Positions 54,205 through 63,970 of a stretch of DNA of 64,000 nucleotides are shown here, one piece after another. A model generated the notes under the pieces. That model made no database searches. It saw only the letters and a program-made list of their open reading frames with translations, and was not told where the DNA came from. Numbering within the stretch: position 1 is the stretch's first letter; each line of letters begins with the position of its first letter. The DNA is from AG2 sp036493735 (GTDB lineage: Bacteria > Gemmatimonadota > Gemmatimonadetes > Gemmatimonadales > Gemmatimonadaceae), in assembly GCA_036493735.1 (NCBI GenBank), contig DASXPH010000072.1, positions 15,898 to 79,897 of the forward strand, written 5' to 3'. The position numbers were made by a program, and so were the translations under genes.

Positions 54205-55446
54205 ATGCCACTTTTCGAAGCAGTGCGCCTCGCCCTTGGCACGCTTCGCGTCCAGAAGCTGAAGAGCTTCTTCACGCTCATTGGCGTGACGATCAGCGTG
54301 ATGTTCCTGATCGCGGTCGTGTCGATCGTGCAGGGGATGAACCGCTTCGTGGAGGTCGACTTCGCCGGAAAGTTCCTTGGCGTGAACACCTTCAACCTGC
54401 GCAGCTTCCCCGACCTCCATGACGACGTCACGGAGGCGGAATGGAAGGCATGGCAGCGGCGGCCGAAAATTCACGTCGATGATGCGCTCGCGGTTCGGGA
54501 GGCGTTACCGCCGGGCACGCGCTGGGCGATGCATGACGTGACGCGGACTGACGCGAGCTCGCCGTTTTCGCAGGGTGGCCCGAAGGTATTGGCGGAGGCG
54601 GCGAGCCCCGAGTATTTCCTCATCAAGGATCTTGGCATCGCGAAGGGCCGCGTGTTCAACGAGGAGGAAGATGCCCTCGGTTCATCAGTGATCGTGATCG
54701 GGCAGGAGGTCGCGGACCGATATTTCCCCAATCTCGATCCGCTTGGCCGGGAGATTCGCATCCATCGCTTTCCCTTCACCGTCATTGGTGTGCTCGAAAA
54801 GCAGGGCACGATCGGGGGTCTCGCGCTCGATCGCCAAGTGATCGCGCCGTTTCATTCGGAAATGCAGCACATTACTGGCGCGCGCAACAATCTGTACGGG
54901 GTGGTCGTGCAGGCTCCAACTCCCGCGGCGTTCAGCGGCCTCGAGGAGGTGGTACGGGAGTTGATGCGCAGGCGTCACCGACTGGGTCCGGCGGAGCCCG
55001 ACGATTTTGTGCTCGAGAGCTCGGAAACCGCGCTCACCCAGTGGCGCACCATCCAGAGATTTCTCGTGCTCGCGGGGATGTTCCTTCCGGCGATTGGCCT
55101 CGTCGTCGGCGCGATCGTGATCATGAACATCATGCTCGTTGCGGTCGCGGAACGGACGCGGGAGATCGGGATCCGCAAGTCGTTAGGCGCGCGCCGCCGC
55201 GACATTCTCGCGCAGTTCCTGGTCGAATCGGCAACGCTCAGCGCCGTGGGCGCAGTCATCGGCGTGGGGCTTGGCATCGCGCTGGCCGAAGTCGTCGCCA
55301 AGGTCTCGCCGCTTCCGGCAGCGGTCGCGCCCTGGTCAATCGCGCTCGCAGTCGGCATCGGCGGCGGCGTTGGGGTGGTCGCCGGCGCGTATCCGGCAAG
55401 CCGCGCGGCACGGCTCGATCCGATCCTGGCGATGCGCAGCGAGTGA
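54205..55446 (+). CDS. MacB/FtsX-type ABC permease (pair 1, type A)
   Basis: About 413 residues from ATG 54205. TM1 follows LRVQKLKSFFTLIGVTISVM; a periplasmic MacB-PCD domain (about 45-280) is followed by three TMs, with the coupling helix TREIGIRKSLGARRRDILAQ (about 318). It is strikingly similar to the third permease (56780-58021) from the first residues on (MPLFEAVRLAL in both). The shared pattern indicates tandem duplication. The CGTTAGGC motif encodes Leu-Gly in the coupling helix. Confidence 0.92.
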   Translation: MPLFEAVRLALGTLRVQKLKSFFTLIGVTISVMFLIAVVSIVQGMNRFVEVDFAGKFLGVNTFNLRSFPDLHDDVTEAEWKAWQRRPKIHVDDALAVREALPPGTRWAMHDVTRTDASSPFSQGGPKVLAEAASPEYFLIKDLGIAKGRVFNEEEDALGSSVIVIGQEVADRYFPNLDPLGREIRIHRFPFTVIGVLEKQGTIGGLALDRQVIAPFHSEMQHITGARNNLYGVVVQAPTPAAFSGLEEVVRELMRRRHRLGPAEPDDFVLESSETALTQWRTIQRFLVLAGMFLPAIGLVVGAIVIMNIMLVAVAERTREIGIRKSLGARRRDILAQFLVESATLSAVGAVIGVGLGIALAEVVAKVSPLPAAVAPWSIALAVGIGGGVGVVAGAYPASRAARLDPILAMRSE

Positions 55447-55456
55447 GGAACCACTC

Positions 55457-56755
55457 ATGAACGAGCTCTTCGCCAACCTCCTTCAGCGCCTCAGGCCTCT
55501 CGGTCCCGCGATCCGGAATTCGGTGTACCAGCTGCTCGAGGGCGTGGTAATCGCCTTCGACGCGATCAGGACGAACAAGGTCCGCGCCGGCCTGACGATT
55601 CTGGGCATCGCCGTGGGCGTGTTCGTCGTGACGGTCATGTCCGCGGCGGTGCATGGCATCAACGCGGGCGTGTCGCGCAGTCTTGCGGCGGCGGGCCCGA
55701 CGACCTTTTTCATCTCTCGGTGGCCAGCGGAGTTCACCGCCTGCGACGGCGGCGGCGATTCCTGCCCATGGATTCGCTTCCGCCCGGTCACGCTCGATCA
55801 GGGTCGCGAGGTCTCGCAGCTGCCAATGGTTCAGGAAGTGAGCGCCGACATCGAAACATCGGCAAGCGTGAAGTACGCCGATCGAGAGCTGCCCGGTGTC
55901 TCGCTGACCGGCTACTCGACGAATTGGTTCGACGTCGCGGGGGGCGACATCGCCACGGGACGCAACTTCACCGAATCCGAGTACGAGGCGGGGGCACCGG
56001 TGGTGCTCGTCAATGACAAGATCGTTGAGCGTTTGTTCAACGGCGGGGACGCGGTCGGCAAGGACATTCGGTTGAACGGAGAGCTGTTCACGGTGATCGG
56101 TGTCTACAATTCGATCCCCAACATTTTCGACAGCGGCGACAAGGGGAAGCTGATCGTTCCGATCACCACCGCGCAGCACCGACTCAATGTCAGCCTCTAC
56201 TGGATGCAGCTGACGGTGAAGCCGCGCGACGGTGTGGACCGAGACGCGGCGATGGACGAGACGATCGCCACGCTGCGTGCCAGCCGACACCTCCGTCCCG
56301 GGCAGACGAACGATTTCTTCACGAACACGCCCGAGAAGTTCCTCGCGCTCTACAACAAGATCGTCGGCGTCTTCTTCCTCGTGATGATCGTGCTGTCGGC
56401 CATTGGACTGCTCGTGGGGGGCGTTGGTGTGGTTGCGATCATGATGATCTCGGTGACGGAGCGGACGCGTGAGATCGGCGTGCGGAAGGCGTTAGGCGCC
56501 ACGCGCCGGCTGATCCTCTGGCAATTCCTCGTCGAGGCATCGACGCTCACGACGATTGGCGCCATCGTTGGCCTCCTCGTCGGCGGCGGCGTCACGTGGC
56601 TCATTCGCAGCGCCACGCCGATCGAGGCATCGACACCACCGCTCGCGATCGTTGCCGCGCTGGCCTCGAGCGCCCTCGCGGGCGTGCTGTTCGGCATGCT
56701 CCCCGCGTTCCGCGCCTCGCGGTTGGATCCGGTTGAAGCGCTTCGATATGAGTGA
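55457..56755 (+). CDS. MacB/FtsX-type ABC permease (pair 1, type B)
   Basis: About 432 residues. Type B start: AFDAIRTNKVRAGLTILGIA (TM1), a periplasmic domain with a CDGGGDSCPW Cys-containing loop (about 95), then three TMs with TREIGVRKALGATRRLILWQ. It is similar to 58025-59296, which has the related loop CDGTDETCPD. Alternating A and B types suggest that the working unit is a heterodimer. It starts 10 bp after the type A gene. Confidence 0.92.
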   Translation: MNELFANLLQRLRPLGPAIRNSVYQLLEGVVIAFDAIRTNKVRAGLTILGIAVGVFVVTVMSAAVHGINAGVSRSLAAAGPTTFFISRWPAEFTACDGGGDSCPWIRFRPVTLDQGREVSQLPMVQEVSADIETSASVKYADRELPGVSLTGYSTNWFDVAGGDIATGRNFTESEYEAGAPVVLVNDKIVERLFNGGDAVGKDIRLNGELFTVIGVYNSIPNIFDSGDKGKLIVPITTAQHRLNVSLYWMQLTVKPRDGVDRDAAMDETIATLRASRHLRPGQTNDFFTNTPEKFLALYNKIVGVFFLVMIVLSAIGLLVGGVGVVAIMMISVTERTREIGVRKALGATRRLILWQFLVEASTLTTIGAIVGLLVGGGVTWLIRSATPIEASTPPLAIVAALASSALAGVLFGMLPAFRASRLDPVEALRYE

Positions 56756-56779
56756 TCGGTGAACACCGATTGCTGAGCG

Positions 56780-58021
56780 ATGCCCCTTTTCGAAGCCGTC
56801 CGACTCGCCCTCGCGCAGATCCGCGCGCAGAAGCTCAAGAGCTTCTTCACGCTGGCGGGCGTGACGATCGGGGTCATGTTCCTCATCGCCGTCGTCTCGA
56901 TTGTCGAGGGGATGAGCCGGTACGTCGAGAACGACTTCATCGGTCGCATCCTCGGCGCGAATACGTTCACGCTCCGGCGCTTCCCCTGGTTCGGCAACAA
57001 TACGACGCGCGAGCAGTGGCGCGAGTGGCAGAAGCGTCCGCCCTTTTACCAGAAGGACGTCCGTGCCATCACGGCCGTGTTGCCTAACGGCACACGGTGG
57101 GCGGTGGAGAGTACGGAGATGCTGTGGGCGACATCGCCGTACGCGCGGCCGCGGCAGGTCGAGGCGCACGCCGTCGAGGGCGATTACTTCACGATCAAAA
57201 AGTACGACCTGAGCAGCGGACGCATCTTCACGCAGCAGGAGGTCGAGCTCGGCGCGCCGGTGCTCGTGGTCGGCGACGAGGTCGCGAAGTTCTTCTACCC
57301 GGGACTGAATCCAGTTGGTCACGAGCTTCGCATCGGCGGTATGCCGTACTCGATCATCGGCGTCATCGAGCACCAGGGATCGCTATTCGGCATCTCTCAG
57401 GACAAGATGGCGATCGCGCCCTTCAGCTCGCCGATGCACCGCCTGACGAATCCGCGCGGCGATATCGACGGGCTCATGGTCCAGTCGGCGTCCGAGCTAC
57501 TGATGGACGATTCGATGGAATCGGTGCGGGAATTCCTGCGCGGATTCCGTCATCTGCGACCGGTCGAGCCGGATAACTTCGCGATGGAGACGTCGGCGAC
57601 GGCACTCGTGGCCTTCGAGAAAACGCGAAACGTCATGACCATAGCGGGTACGGCCCTGCCTCTCGTCGGCCTGATCGTCGGCGGCCTGGTGATCATGAAC
57701 ATCATGCTGGTCGCCGTGGCGGAGCGGACGCGCGAGATCGGCATCAGAAAGTCGTTAGGTGCGCGGCGGCGGGACATCCTCAGCCAGTTTCTCGTCGAGG
57801 CAGCCACGCTCAGTACGCTCGGCGCGCTGGTCGGCATTGCGCTGGGCATCGCCATCGCCAAGGGGCTGTCGTGGAAGTACCCGTTCCTCCCTGCCGCGGT
57901 GGCACCCTGGTCGATCGTCGCCGCAACGATGCTCGGCCTCGTCGTCGGCATCGTTTCCGGCGTCTACCCCGCGCGCCGCGCGTCGCTCCTCGACCCAATC
58001 GAAGCCCTGCGCCAGGAGTAG
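56780..58021 (+). CDS. MacB/FtsX-type ABC permease (pair 2, type A)
   Basis: This is a 413-residue protein, the closest paralogue of 54205-55446 (MPLFEAVRLALAQIRAQKLK at the start; TREIGIRKSLGARRRDILSQ near 320). Four TMs and a large periplasmic domain (about 45-285) are visible. It is separated by 24 bp from the previous gene and 3 bp from the next. A function distinct from pair 1 cannot be read from sequence; variation is concentrated in the periplasmic domain. Confidence 0.92.
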   Translation: MPLFEAVRLALAQIRAQKLKSFFTLAGVTIGVMFLIAVVSIVEGMSRYVENDFIGRILGANTFTLRRFPWFGNNTTREQWREWQKRPPFYQKDVRAITAVLPNGTRWAVESTEMLWATSPYARPRQVEAHAVEGDYFTIKKYDLSSGRIFTQQEVELGAPVLVVGDEVAKFFYPGLNPVGHELRIGGMPYSIIGVIEHQGSLFGISQDKMAIAPFSSPMHRLTNPRGDIDGLMVQSASELLMDDSMESVREFLRGFRHLRPVEPDNFAMETSATALVAFEKTRNVMTIAGTALPLVGLIVGGLVIMNIMLVAVAERTREIGIRKSLGARRRDILSQFLVEAATLSTLGALVGIALGIAIAKGLSWKYPFLPAAVAPWSIVAATMLGLVVGIVSGVYPARRASLLDPIEALRQE

Positions 58022-58024
58022 AGG

Positions 58025-59296
58025 ATGCGCCTGCTCAACCGACTGCTGCTTGCGCTCGAAGGCGTTTCGCTCGCGATCGAGTCGATGCGTACGAACAAGG
58101 TCCGCGCGCTGCTGACGATCATGGGTGTCGCGGTCGGGGTGTTCGTCGTCGTTGCATTGTCGTCCGTCGTGCGCGGCATCAACGAAAGCTTTGCGCGCGA
58201 TGTCGAGGCGGCGGGGCCGACGTCGTTCTTCATGTACCGGCGCAACATCGGCGCATTCCAGTCCTGCGACGGCACCGACGAGACCTGCCCCGACCGTCGC
58301 AATCCGCCGATCACGATCGACGAGGCCAGCGCGATCGAACGACTGCCGTCCATTCTCGCGGTGACGTCGCACGTAGCGAATGGCGGCACGTTCAAATACA
58401 AGGACCGGGAGCTCAACGCGGGAATGGAAGCCTACACGCCCAATTGGACGGACGTGGACGGCGGCGACATCTATCCCGGGCGCAGCTTCACCTACGCCGA
58501 GAACGCGAACGCGGCGCAGGTCGTCATCATCAACGACAAGATGGCCGAGATGCTGTACGGGGATTCGGATCCGATCGACAAGGAACTGACGATCAACAGC
58601 GTCCCATTCCGCGTGATCGGGCTGTATCACTACACGGCGAGTCCGATGGGAACGCCGACGTCGGCGGGCGGTGGAGACTCGCCAAAAGCGATTCTGCCTT
58701 GGGAGACCGCGCGCCGGCACCTCAACTTCTGGATGCGTGGCAACAACCTGATCGTGAAGCCGCGCGCGGGGATAACCGTGGACGAGGCGACGGACGAAGT
58801 CACCGCGTTGATGCGCGCGAAGCGAAGCCTCGGACCGAGCGATCCAAACAACTTCGCCATCGTCACACAAGACCGCCTGCTCGACACGTACAACAAACTC
58901 TTCGGAACATTCTTCCTCGTTGGGCTGGCCCTCTCCGCGGTGGGATTACTCGTCGGCGGGGTGGGCGTCGTCGCGATCATGATGATCTCGGTGACGGAGC
59001 GAACGCGCGAGATCGGAATTCGCAAGGCACTGGGTGCGACGCGCGGGACGATCTTGTGGCAGTTCCTCGTCGAGGCAGTGACGCTCACGGCCATCGGGGC
59101 CGCAGTGGGACTCGTGCTCGGCATCCTCGTGGCCGTGGCCGTTCGGACGAAGTGGCCCGCCATACCGGCGTCCACACCGGCCACCTCGATCGCGGCTGCG
59201 CTGGTGGCCAGCGCGCTCACGGGCGTGGTATGTGGGATCATGCCCGCGTTTCGCGCCGCTCGATTGGATCCAGTGGAAGCGCTGCGATACGAATAG
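58025..59296 (+). CDS. MacB/FtsX-type ABC permease (pair 2, type B)
   Basis: This is a 423-residue protein, paralogue of the pair 1 type B permease. TM1 follows SIESMRTNKVRALLTIMGVA; the periplasmic loop contains CDGTDETCPD (two Cys spaced as in pair 1). TREIGIRKALGATRGTILWQ is the coupling helix. The Cys pair could form a disulfide outside the membrane. A gap of about 119 bp follows before pair 3, the largest in the permease run. Confidence 0.92.
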   Translation: MRLLNRLLLALEGVSLAIESMRTNKVRALLTIMGVAVGVFVVVALSSVVRGINESFARDVEAAGPTSFFMYRRNIGAFQSCDGTDETCPDRRNPPITIDEASAIERLPSILAVTSHVANGGTFKYKDRELNAGMEAYTPNWTDVDGGDIYPGRSFTYAENANAAQVVIINDKMAEMLYGDSDPIDKELTINSVPFRVIGLYHYTASPMGTPTSAGGGDSPKAILPWETARRHLNFWMRGNNLIVKPRAGITVDEATDEVTALMRAKRSLGPSDPNNFAIVTQDRLLDTYNKLFGTFFLVGLALSAVGLLVGGVGVVAIMMISVTERTREIGIRKALGATRGTILWQFLVEAVTLTAIGAAVGLVLGILVAVAVRTKWPAIPASTPATSIAAALVASALTGVVCGIMPAFRAARLDPVEALRYE

Positions 59297-59415
59297 CGTG
59301 GAGCGTTGTGCGTGGCGCGTGTCGCGCGCTTGTGGCGCCTCCATCCACTGCGACGTAAGCTTTGATTACGCTCCCCCGCCCCGGCATCCCGCGTCCCGCC
59401 TCTCCCGCCCCACGC

Positions 59416-60653
<1,238 letters not shown>

Positions 60654-60657
<4 letters not shown>

Positions 60658-61949
60658 CGCGCAATGGCCGGCCGCGACGACCACTGATGCAGCGGAGCAG
60701 CTGGATTCGCTTCATCGCGAACATTCGCGAGACGATCACGCTGGCCTTCGATTCGCTCCGCGCAAGCAAGCTTCGCTCGGGTCTGACCGTGCTCGGCGTC
60801 GTCATCGGCGTGTCGGTCGTGATGGCGATGGCGTCGATCGTCCAGGGCATTCGCGATCAGATCGTGAAGACGATCGAGATCGCCGGGCCGACGACCTTCT
60901 ACGTGATGAAAGTCTTTTCGCAGACGCCCCTCAACCCCGACCGGCTTCCGAAGTGGGTGCGGATCAGGCCCGATCTGACGCGCGACGAAGCCGAGCGCAT
61001 CGGCGCGCTCCCGATCGTCCAGTACGCGAGCATCTGGGCGCAGGTGATCCAGCGCGTCGAGTACAATGGCGTCCGGACGCAGCCGCAGGCCATCATGGGC
61101 GCGGACGACGGCTTCACCGAAATTCAGGGCGGCGAGCTGGAGTCCGGCCGGTGGTTCACGCACGCGGAGCTGACGAGCGGCAGCGCCGTCGCGGTGCTCG
61201 ATGTCGACGTCGCTCGCCGTCTGTTCGGCGCCATCTCACCGCTCGACCGACTCGTTAGGCTCGGTGGCCGGCCGGCCCACGTGATCGGCGTCTACCAGCC
61301 GGCAGCGAACATCTTCAAGCCGCCGGGACAGGAGATCGCGGCGATTGTACCATACGGGATGCTCGACCATCAGTTCACGATCGACAAGACGGTGGCGCAG
61401 TACATCCCCGTCAAGCCGAAGCCAGGCGTCACGGTCGTGGACGCGCAGGAGGCCGTGACGATCGCGCTGCGCGAGATGCGCCGCCTGAGTCCCGGCGATC
61501 ACAACAACTTCGACATGATCACGCAGGACCAGATCCTCGACGTGTTCAACAAGCTGACGGGCGTATTCTTTCTCGTGATGATCGCCCTGTCGGGCGTCGC
61601 ATTGCTCGTCGGCGGCATCGGCGTGATGGCGGTGATGATGATCAGCGTCACCGAGCGCACACGCGAGATCGGGGTCCGCAAGGCCGTCGGGGCGACCCGC
61701 GCGGATATCCTGCTGCAATTCCTCTTCGAGGCGGCGACTCTCACTGGCGCCGGCGGGATGATCGGCATTCTGGTCGGACTCGGGCTTGGCCGCGTGATCA
61801 CGTTGCTCATGCACGTGCACGCCGTTCCCCCGGTGAATCTCACCGTGGTGGCCGTGCTCGTGTCCGTGTCGCTGGGCCTGGTGTTCGGTCTCCTGCCGGC
61901 CAGACGCGCGGCGCGACTTGATCCAATCGACGCCCTCCGCTACGAATAG
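60654..61949 (+). CDS. MacB/FtsX-type ABC permease (pair 3, type B-like)
   Basis: About 431 residues from ATG 60654, which overlaps the previous stop; ATG 60687 is an alternative. TM1 region is FDSLRASKLRSGLTVLGVVI and the coupling helix is TREIGVRKAVGATRADILLQ. The Cys-rich loop of the other B-type permeases is replaced by PLNPDRLPKWVRIRPDLT. It ends 3 bp before the BshB1-like gene. Confidence 0.9.
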
Positions 61950-61952
61950 CGG

Positions 61953-62672
61953 ATGACCGAAGTCCACCTTCTCGCCATCGCGGCGCACCGCGATGACGTC
62001 GAGCTCACGTGCGGCGGAACGCTGATCAAGGCAGCGCACCAGGGCTATCGCACGGCAATTCTGGATCTCAGCCAGGGCGAGATGGGCACGCGCGGCTCGG
62101 CGGCGACGCGAGCCGCAGAGGCCAGTCGCGCCGCGGAGATCATGGGACTCGCGGCGCGTGAAAATCTCGATCTCCCTGATGCGGGCATCCTCAACGATCC
62201 ACCGACGCGCGAGCGGCTCGCGCGCGTGATTCGCCGCTTCCGACCCCGTGTCGTCATCGCGCCCGCGCCAACTGGCCGGCATCCGGACCACATCGTGACG
62301 TCGCAGCTCGTCCGAGACGCGTGCTTTCTCGCCGGTCTGGCGAGGCTCGCCCCCGACGTGCCGAAGCATCGCCCGAACAAGGTCGTGCACACGCTTTCTT
62401 TCCGGCAGGACGCGACCAAGCCGACCTTCGTCGTGGATATCACCGACGAGTTCGAGCTGAAATTGGAGGCAGTGCGCTGCTACGACTCGCAGTTCGGTGG
62501 CGTGACGCAAGCCGGCGAGGTGTATCCAAATGGCGAGCCGCTGTACGACATGGTGCGGCACTACGCCGCCTGTTACGGCGCGTTGATCCGCCGGCGCTAC
62601 GGCGAGCCATTCCTCACCGTCGAAACGATGCTGGTCGATGACATCGTCGCGCTCGAGGTCGCGACCTTTTGA
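61953..62672 (+). CDS. bshB1: BshB1/PIG-L-family deacetylase
   Basis: This is a 239-residue protein. The zinc motif is AAHRDDVELTCGG (about 10) instead of AHPDDVE, followed by LDLSQGEMGTRGSAATRAAE (about 40) and the late GRHPDHIVTSQ (about 109). In bacillithiol synthesis BshB1 deacetylates GlcNAc-malate. The Pro-to-Arg change is family-branch-like rather than a disrupted site, because the metal His and Asp remain. No bshA or bshC is present here, so the assignment to bacillithiol is by resemblance only. Confidence 0.78.
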   Translation: MTEVHLLAIAAHRDDVELTCGGTLIKAAHQGYRTAILDLSQGEMGTRGSAATRAAEASRAAEIMGLAARENLDLPDAGILNDPPTRERLARVIRRFRPRVVIAPAPTGRHPDHIVTSQLVRDACFLAGLARLAPDVPKHRPNKVVHTLSFRQDATKPTFVVDITDEFELKLEAVRCYDSQFGGVTQAGEVYPNGEPLYDMVRHYAACYGALIRRRYGEPFLTVETMLVDDIVALEVATF

Positions 62673-63448
62673 GCGCCGCGCGACCGAACGACGAGAGATC
62701 TGGCGAGTCTCCTGACGCCGAGCCGATCGACTACGGTTCCTATCTCGCCCTCGACGAGCTGCTCGCTCTGCAGCGGCCACATTCGTCCCCGCAGCACCCC
62801 GACGAGCTGCTGTTCATCGTCGTCCACCAGGCGAGCGAGCTCTGGTTCAAGGCGATCCTCTTCGAACTGGATCAGCTCGCGGTCGCCCTCGAGCGCTACG
62901 ACGCGGGTCGCGCACTCTGGAACATGGGACGGCTCAACGCCCTCATGCGCATCGTCTCGGCGCAGCTGGATTCGCTGGAGACGCTCCCGCCGCAGCATTT
63001 CGCGGAGTTCCGCGGCTACCTCGGCGCGTCGAGCGGATCGCAGAGCATTCAGTTCCGCGCGATCGAGGCGGCATCGGGTTTACGAGACGCTCATTTCATG
63101 CACGCGCTCGAAGAGCATGGTGAGATTCCCCCGCTCGTGGCGCGCAATCTCGCTCGACCCACGCTGCAGGAGCTGTTCGTTCGCCTGCTCGCGAAGGAGA
63201 AGACCACTCTCGAGCAGCTCTACGTCGGCCCGGGGCCGTCACTGCTCTTCTTCCTCGCCGAAGCGTTGCTGGAATACGAGCAACAGTTCGCACAATGGCG
63301 ATTCAAACACGTACAGCTCGTCGAGCGGGTGCTCGGCCCAACCACCGGCGGCACTGGCGGTACGTTAGGCGCGCGCTATCTACAGCGCACGATCGATCAG
63401 CGGTTCTTTCCGGAGCTCTGGGCGGTGAGGGGAAAGTTCTATGGGTAG
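62669..63448 (+). CDS. kynA: Tryptophan 2,3-dioxygenase
   Basis: This is a 259-residue heme enzyme that opens the indole ring of Trp to N-formylkynurenine. Family motifs: YGSYLALDELLALQ (about 22), LLFIVVHQASELWFKAILFE (heme-pocket His, about 47), YLGASSGSQSIQFRAIE (about 116) and HVQLVERVLGPTTGGTGGTL (distal His, about 212). The TTG start overlaps the previous stop (TTGA). No other kynurenine-pathway gene is present in the window. The stop codon touches the G-rich repeat that begins the terminal block. Confidence 0.92.
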   Translation: MSAARPNDERSGESPDAEPIDYGSYLALDELLALQRPHSSPQHPDELLFIVVHQASELWFKAILFELDQLAVALERYDAGRALWNMGRLNALMRIVSAQLDSLETLPPQHFAEFRGYLGASSGSQSIQFRAIEAASGLRDAHFMHALEEHGEIPPLVARNLARPTLQELFVRLLAKEKTTLEQLYVGPGPSLLFFLAEALLEYEQQFAQWRFKHVQLVERVLGPTTGGTGGTLGARYLQRTIDQRFFPELWAVRGKFYG

Positions 63449-63487
63449 CGGGTTGCGGGTTGCGGGTTGCGGGCGGCGGGCGGCGGG
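63443..63487. repeat. G-rich short tandem repeat, left arm of a long inverted repeat
   Basis: Three GCGGGTT units run into GCGGGCG-type units, starting in the last codons of kynA. The first 23 bases match the complement of 63948-63970 in 20 of 23 positions, so this is the left end of the block described for 63948-63970. Confidence 0.75.
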
Positions 63488-63500
63488 ACGATAGCGGTCT

Positions 63501-63530
63501 CTCATGCTGAGCGCAGGGAGGAATCTGCTG
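63501..63530 (+). repeat. Degenerate intergenic repeat (TCATGCTGAGCGCAGGGAGG-like)
   Basis: This stretch resembles, by memory of sequence style, the TCATTCTGAGCG-AGCGAAGAATC intergenic repeats scattered through many environmental bacterial genomes. There is only one copy in the window. Recognition is impressionistic and needs a database search. Confidence 0.3.
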
Positions 63531-63563
63531 TTGTTCCTTCGCACTTTCTTCGGCGATTTCTGC

Positions 63564-63836
63564 CTCACGTCACCTGACCACGCACTCACGGCATCTTGCC
63601 ACGCACTCACGTCACCTTGCCGCGACCTCACGTGACCTTGCCACGTGCTCACGTCACCTGACCATACACTCACGTCACCTTGCCGCGACCTCACGTCACC
63701 TTGCCACGTGCTAACGTCACCTGTCCTGCGCCTGAGGTCATCTTGCCGAGCACTCACGTGAGCTGACCGCGACCTCACGTCAGTTTGCCGGAGCCTCAGG
63801 TGACCTTACCGACACCTCACCTGACCTGACTTCGAC
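63564..63836. repeat. Tandem array of thirteen 21-bp units
   Basis: Thirteen adjacent 21-bp units begin CTCACGTCACCTTGCC or a close variant, then five variable bases. Units at 63606, 63669 and 63690 are almost identical; the last units are more diverged. Tail types recur every third unit (CGCGAC, ACGTG, CTGACC-type), giving a higher-order period of 63 bp across units 3-8. No spacers lie between units, so it is not a CRISPR array. Only one of six frames is open through most of it: minus strand, repeating seven residues such as GDVSTWQ and GDVRSRQ. Confidence 0.9.
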
Positions 63837-63863
63837 TCGCTGTCACCTATACTGAACTTGCTG

Positions 63864-63886
63864 CGCTCCTCGCTTCGCTCGGAGCG
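63864..63886. repeat. 6-bp hairpin after the tandem array
   Basis: CGCTCC (63864-63869) and GGAGCG (63881-63886) are exact complements around an 11-nt loop. It is one of two hairpins placed side by side between the array and the right arm. Confidence 0.55.
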
Positions 63887-63901
63887 AATCCATATGGAGT
63901 C

Positions 63902-63920
63902 GCAAGCGCTGCGCGCTTGC
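63902..63920. repeat. 8-bp hairpin with 3-nt loop
   Basis: GCAAGCGC (63902-63909) and GCGCTTGC (63913-63920) are exact complements with loop TGC. It lacks a T-run, so it is not a classical terminator. Confidence 0.65.
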
Positions 63921-63947
63921 TCCTTCGCCTCTCGCCCGATCAGGAGT

Positions 63948-63970
63948 CCGCATCCCGCATCCCGCTACCG
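63948..63970. repeat. Right arm of the long inverted repeat enclosing the terminal block
   Basis: The complement of these 23 bases matches 63443-63465 in 20 of 23 positions. Together the arms bound about 530 bp containing the 21-bp array and two hairpins. No convincing gene was found between 63449 and 64000; the minus-strand heptapeptide frame is discussed in the findings. Confidence 0.65.

Noticed and set aside
57871..59358. Long plus-strand frame (495 codons) across two permease genes
   Set aside because: It is Arg/Gly-rich and out of frame with two clear permeases; a codon-bias shadow.
63380..63778. A 132-residue minus-strand gene through the tandem array
   Set aside because: The repeat portion is open only in that frame, but the rest runs antisense through the kynA 3' end and low-complexity DNA, with no start signal. 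It is kept as a hypothesis in the findings, not as a gene.
63564..63836. CRISPR array
   Set aside because: The 21-bp units follow one another without spacers and there is no cas gene nearby.
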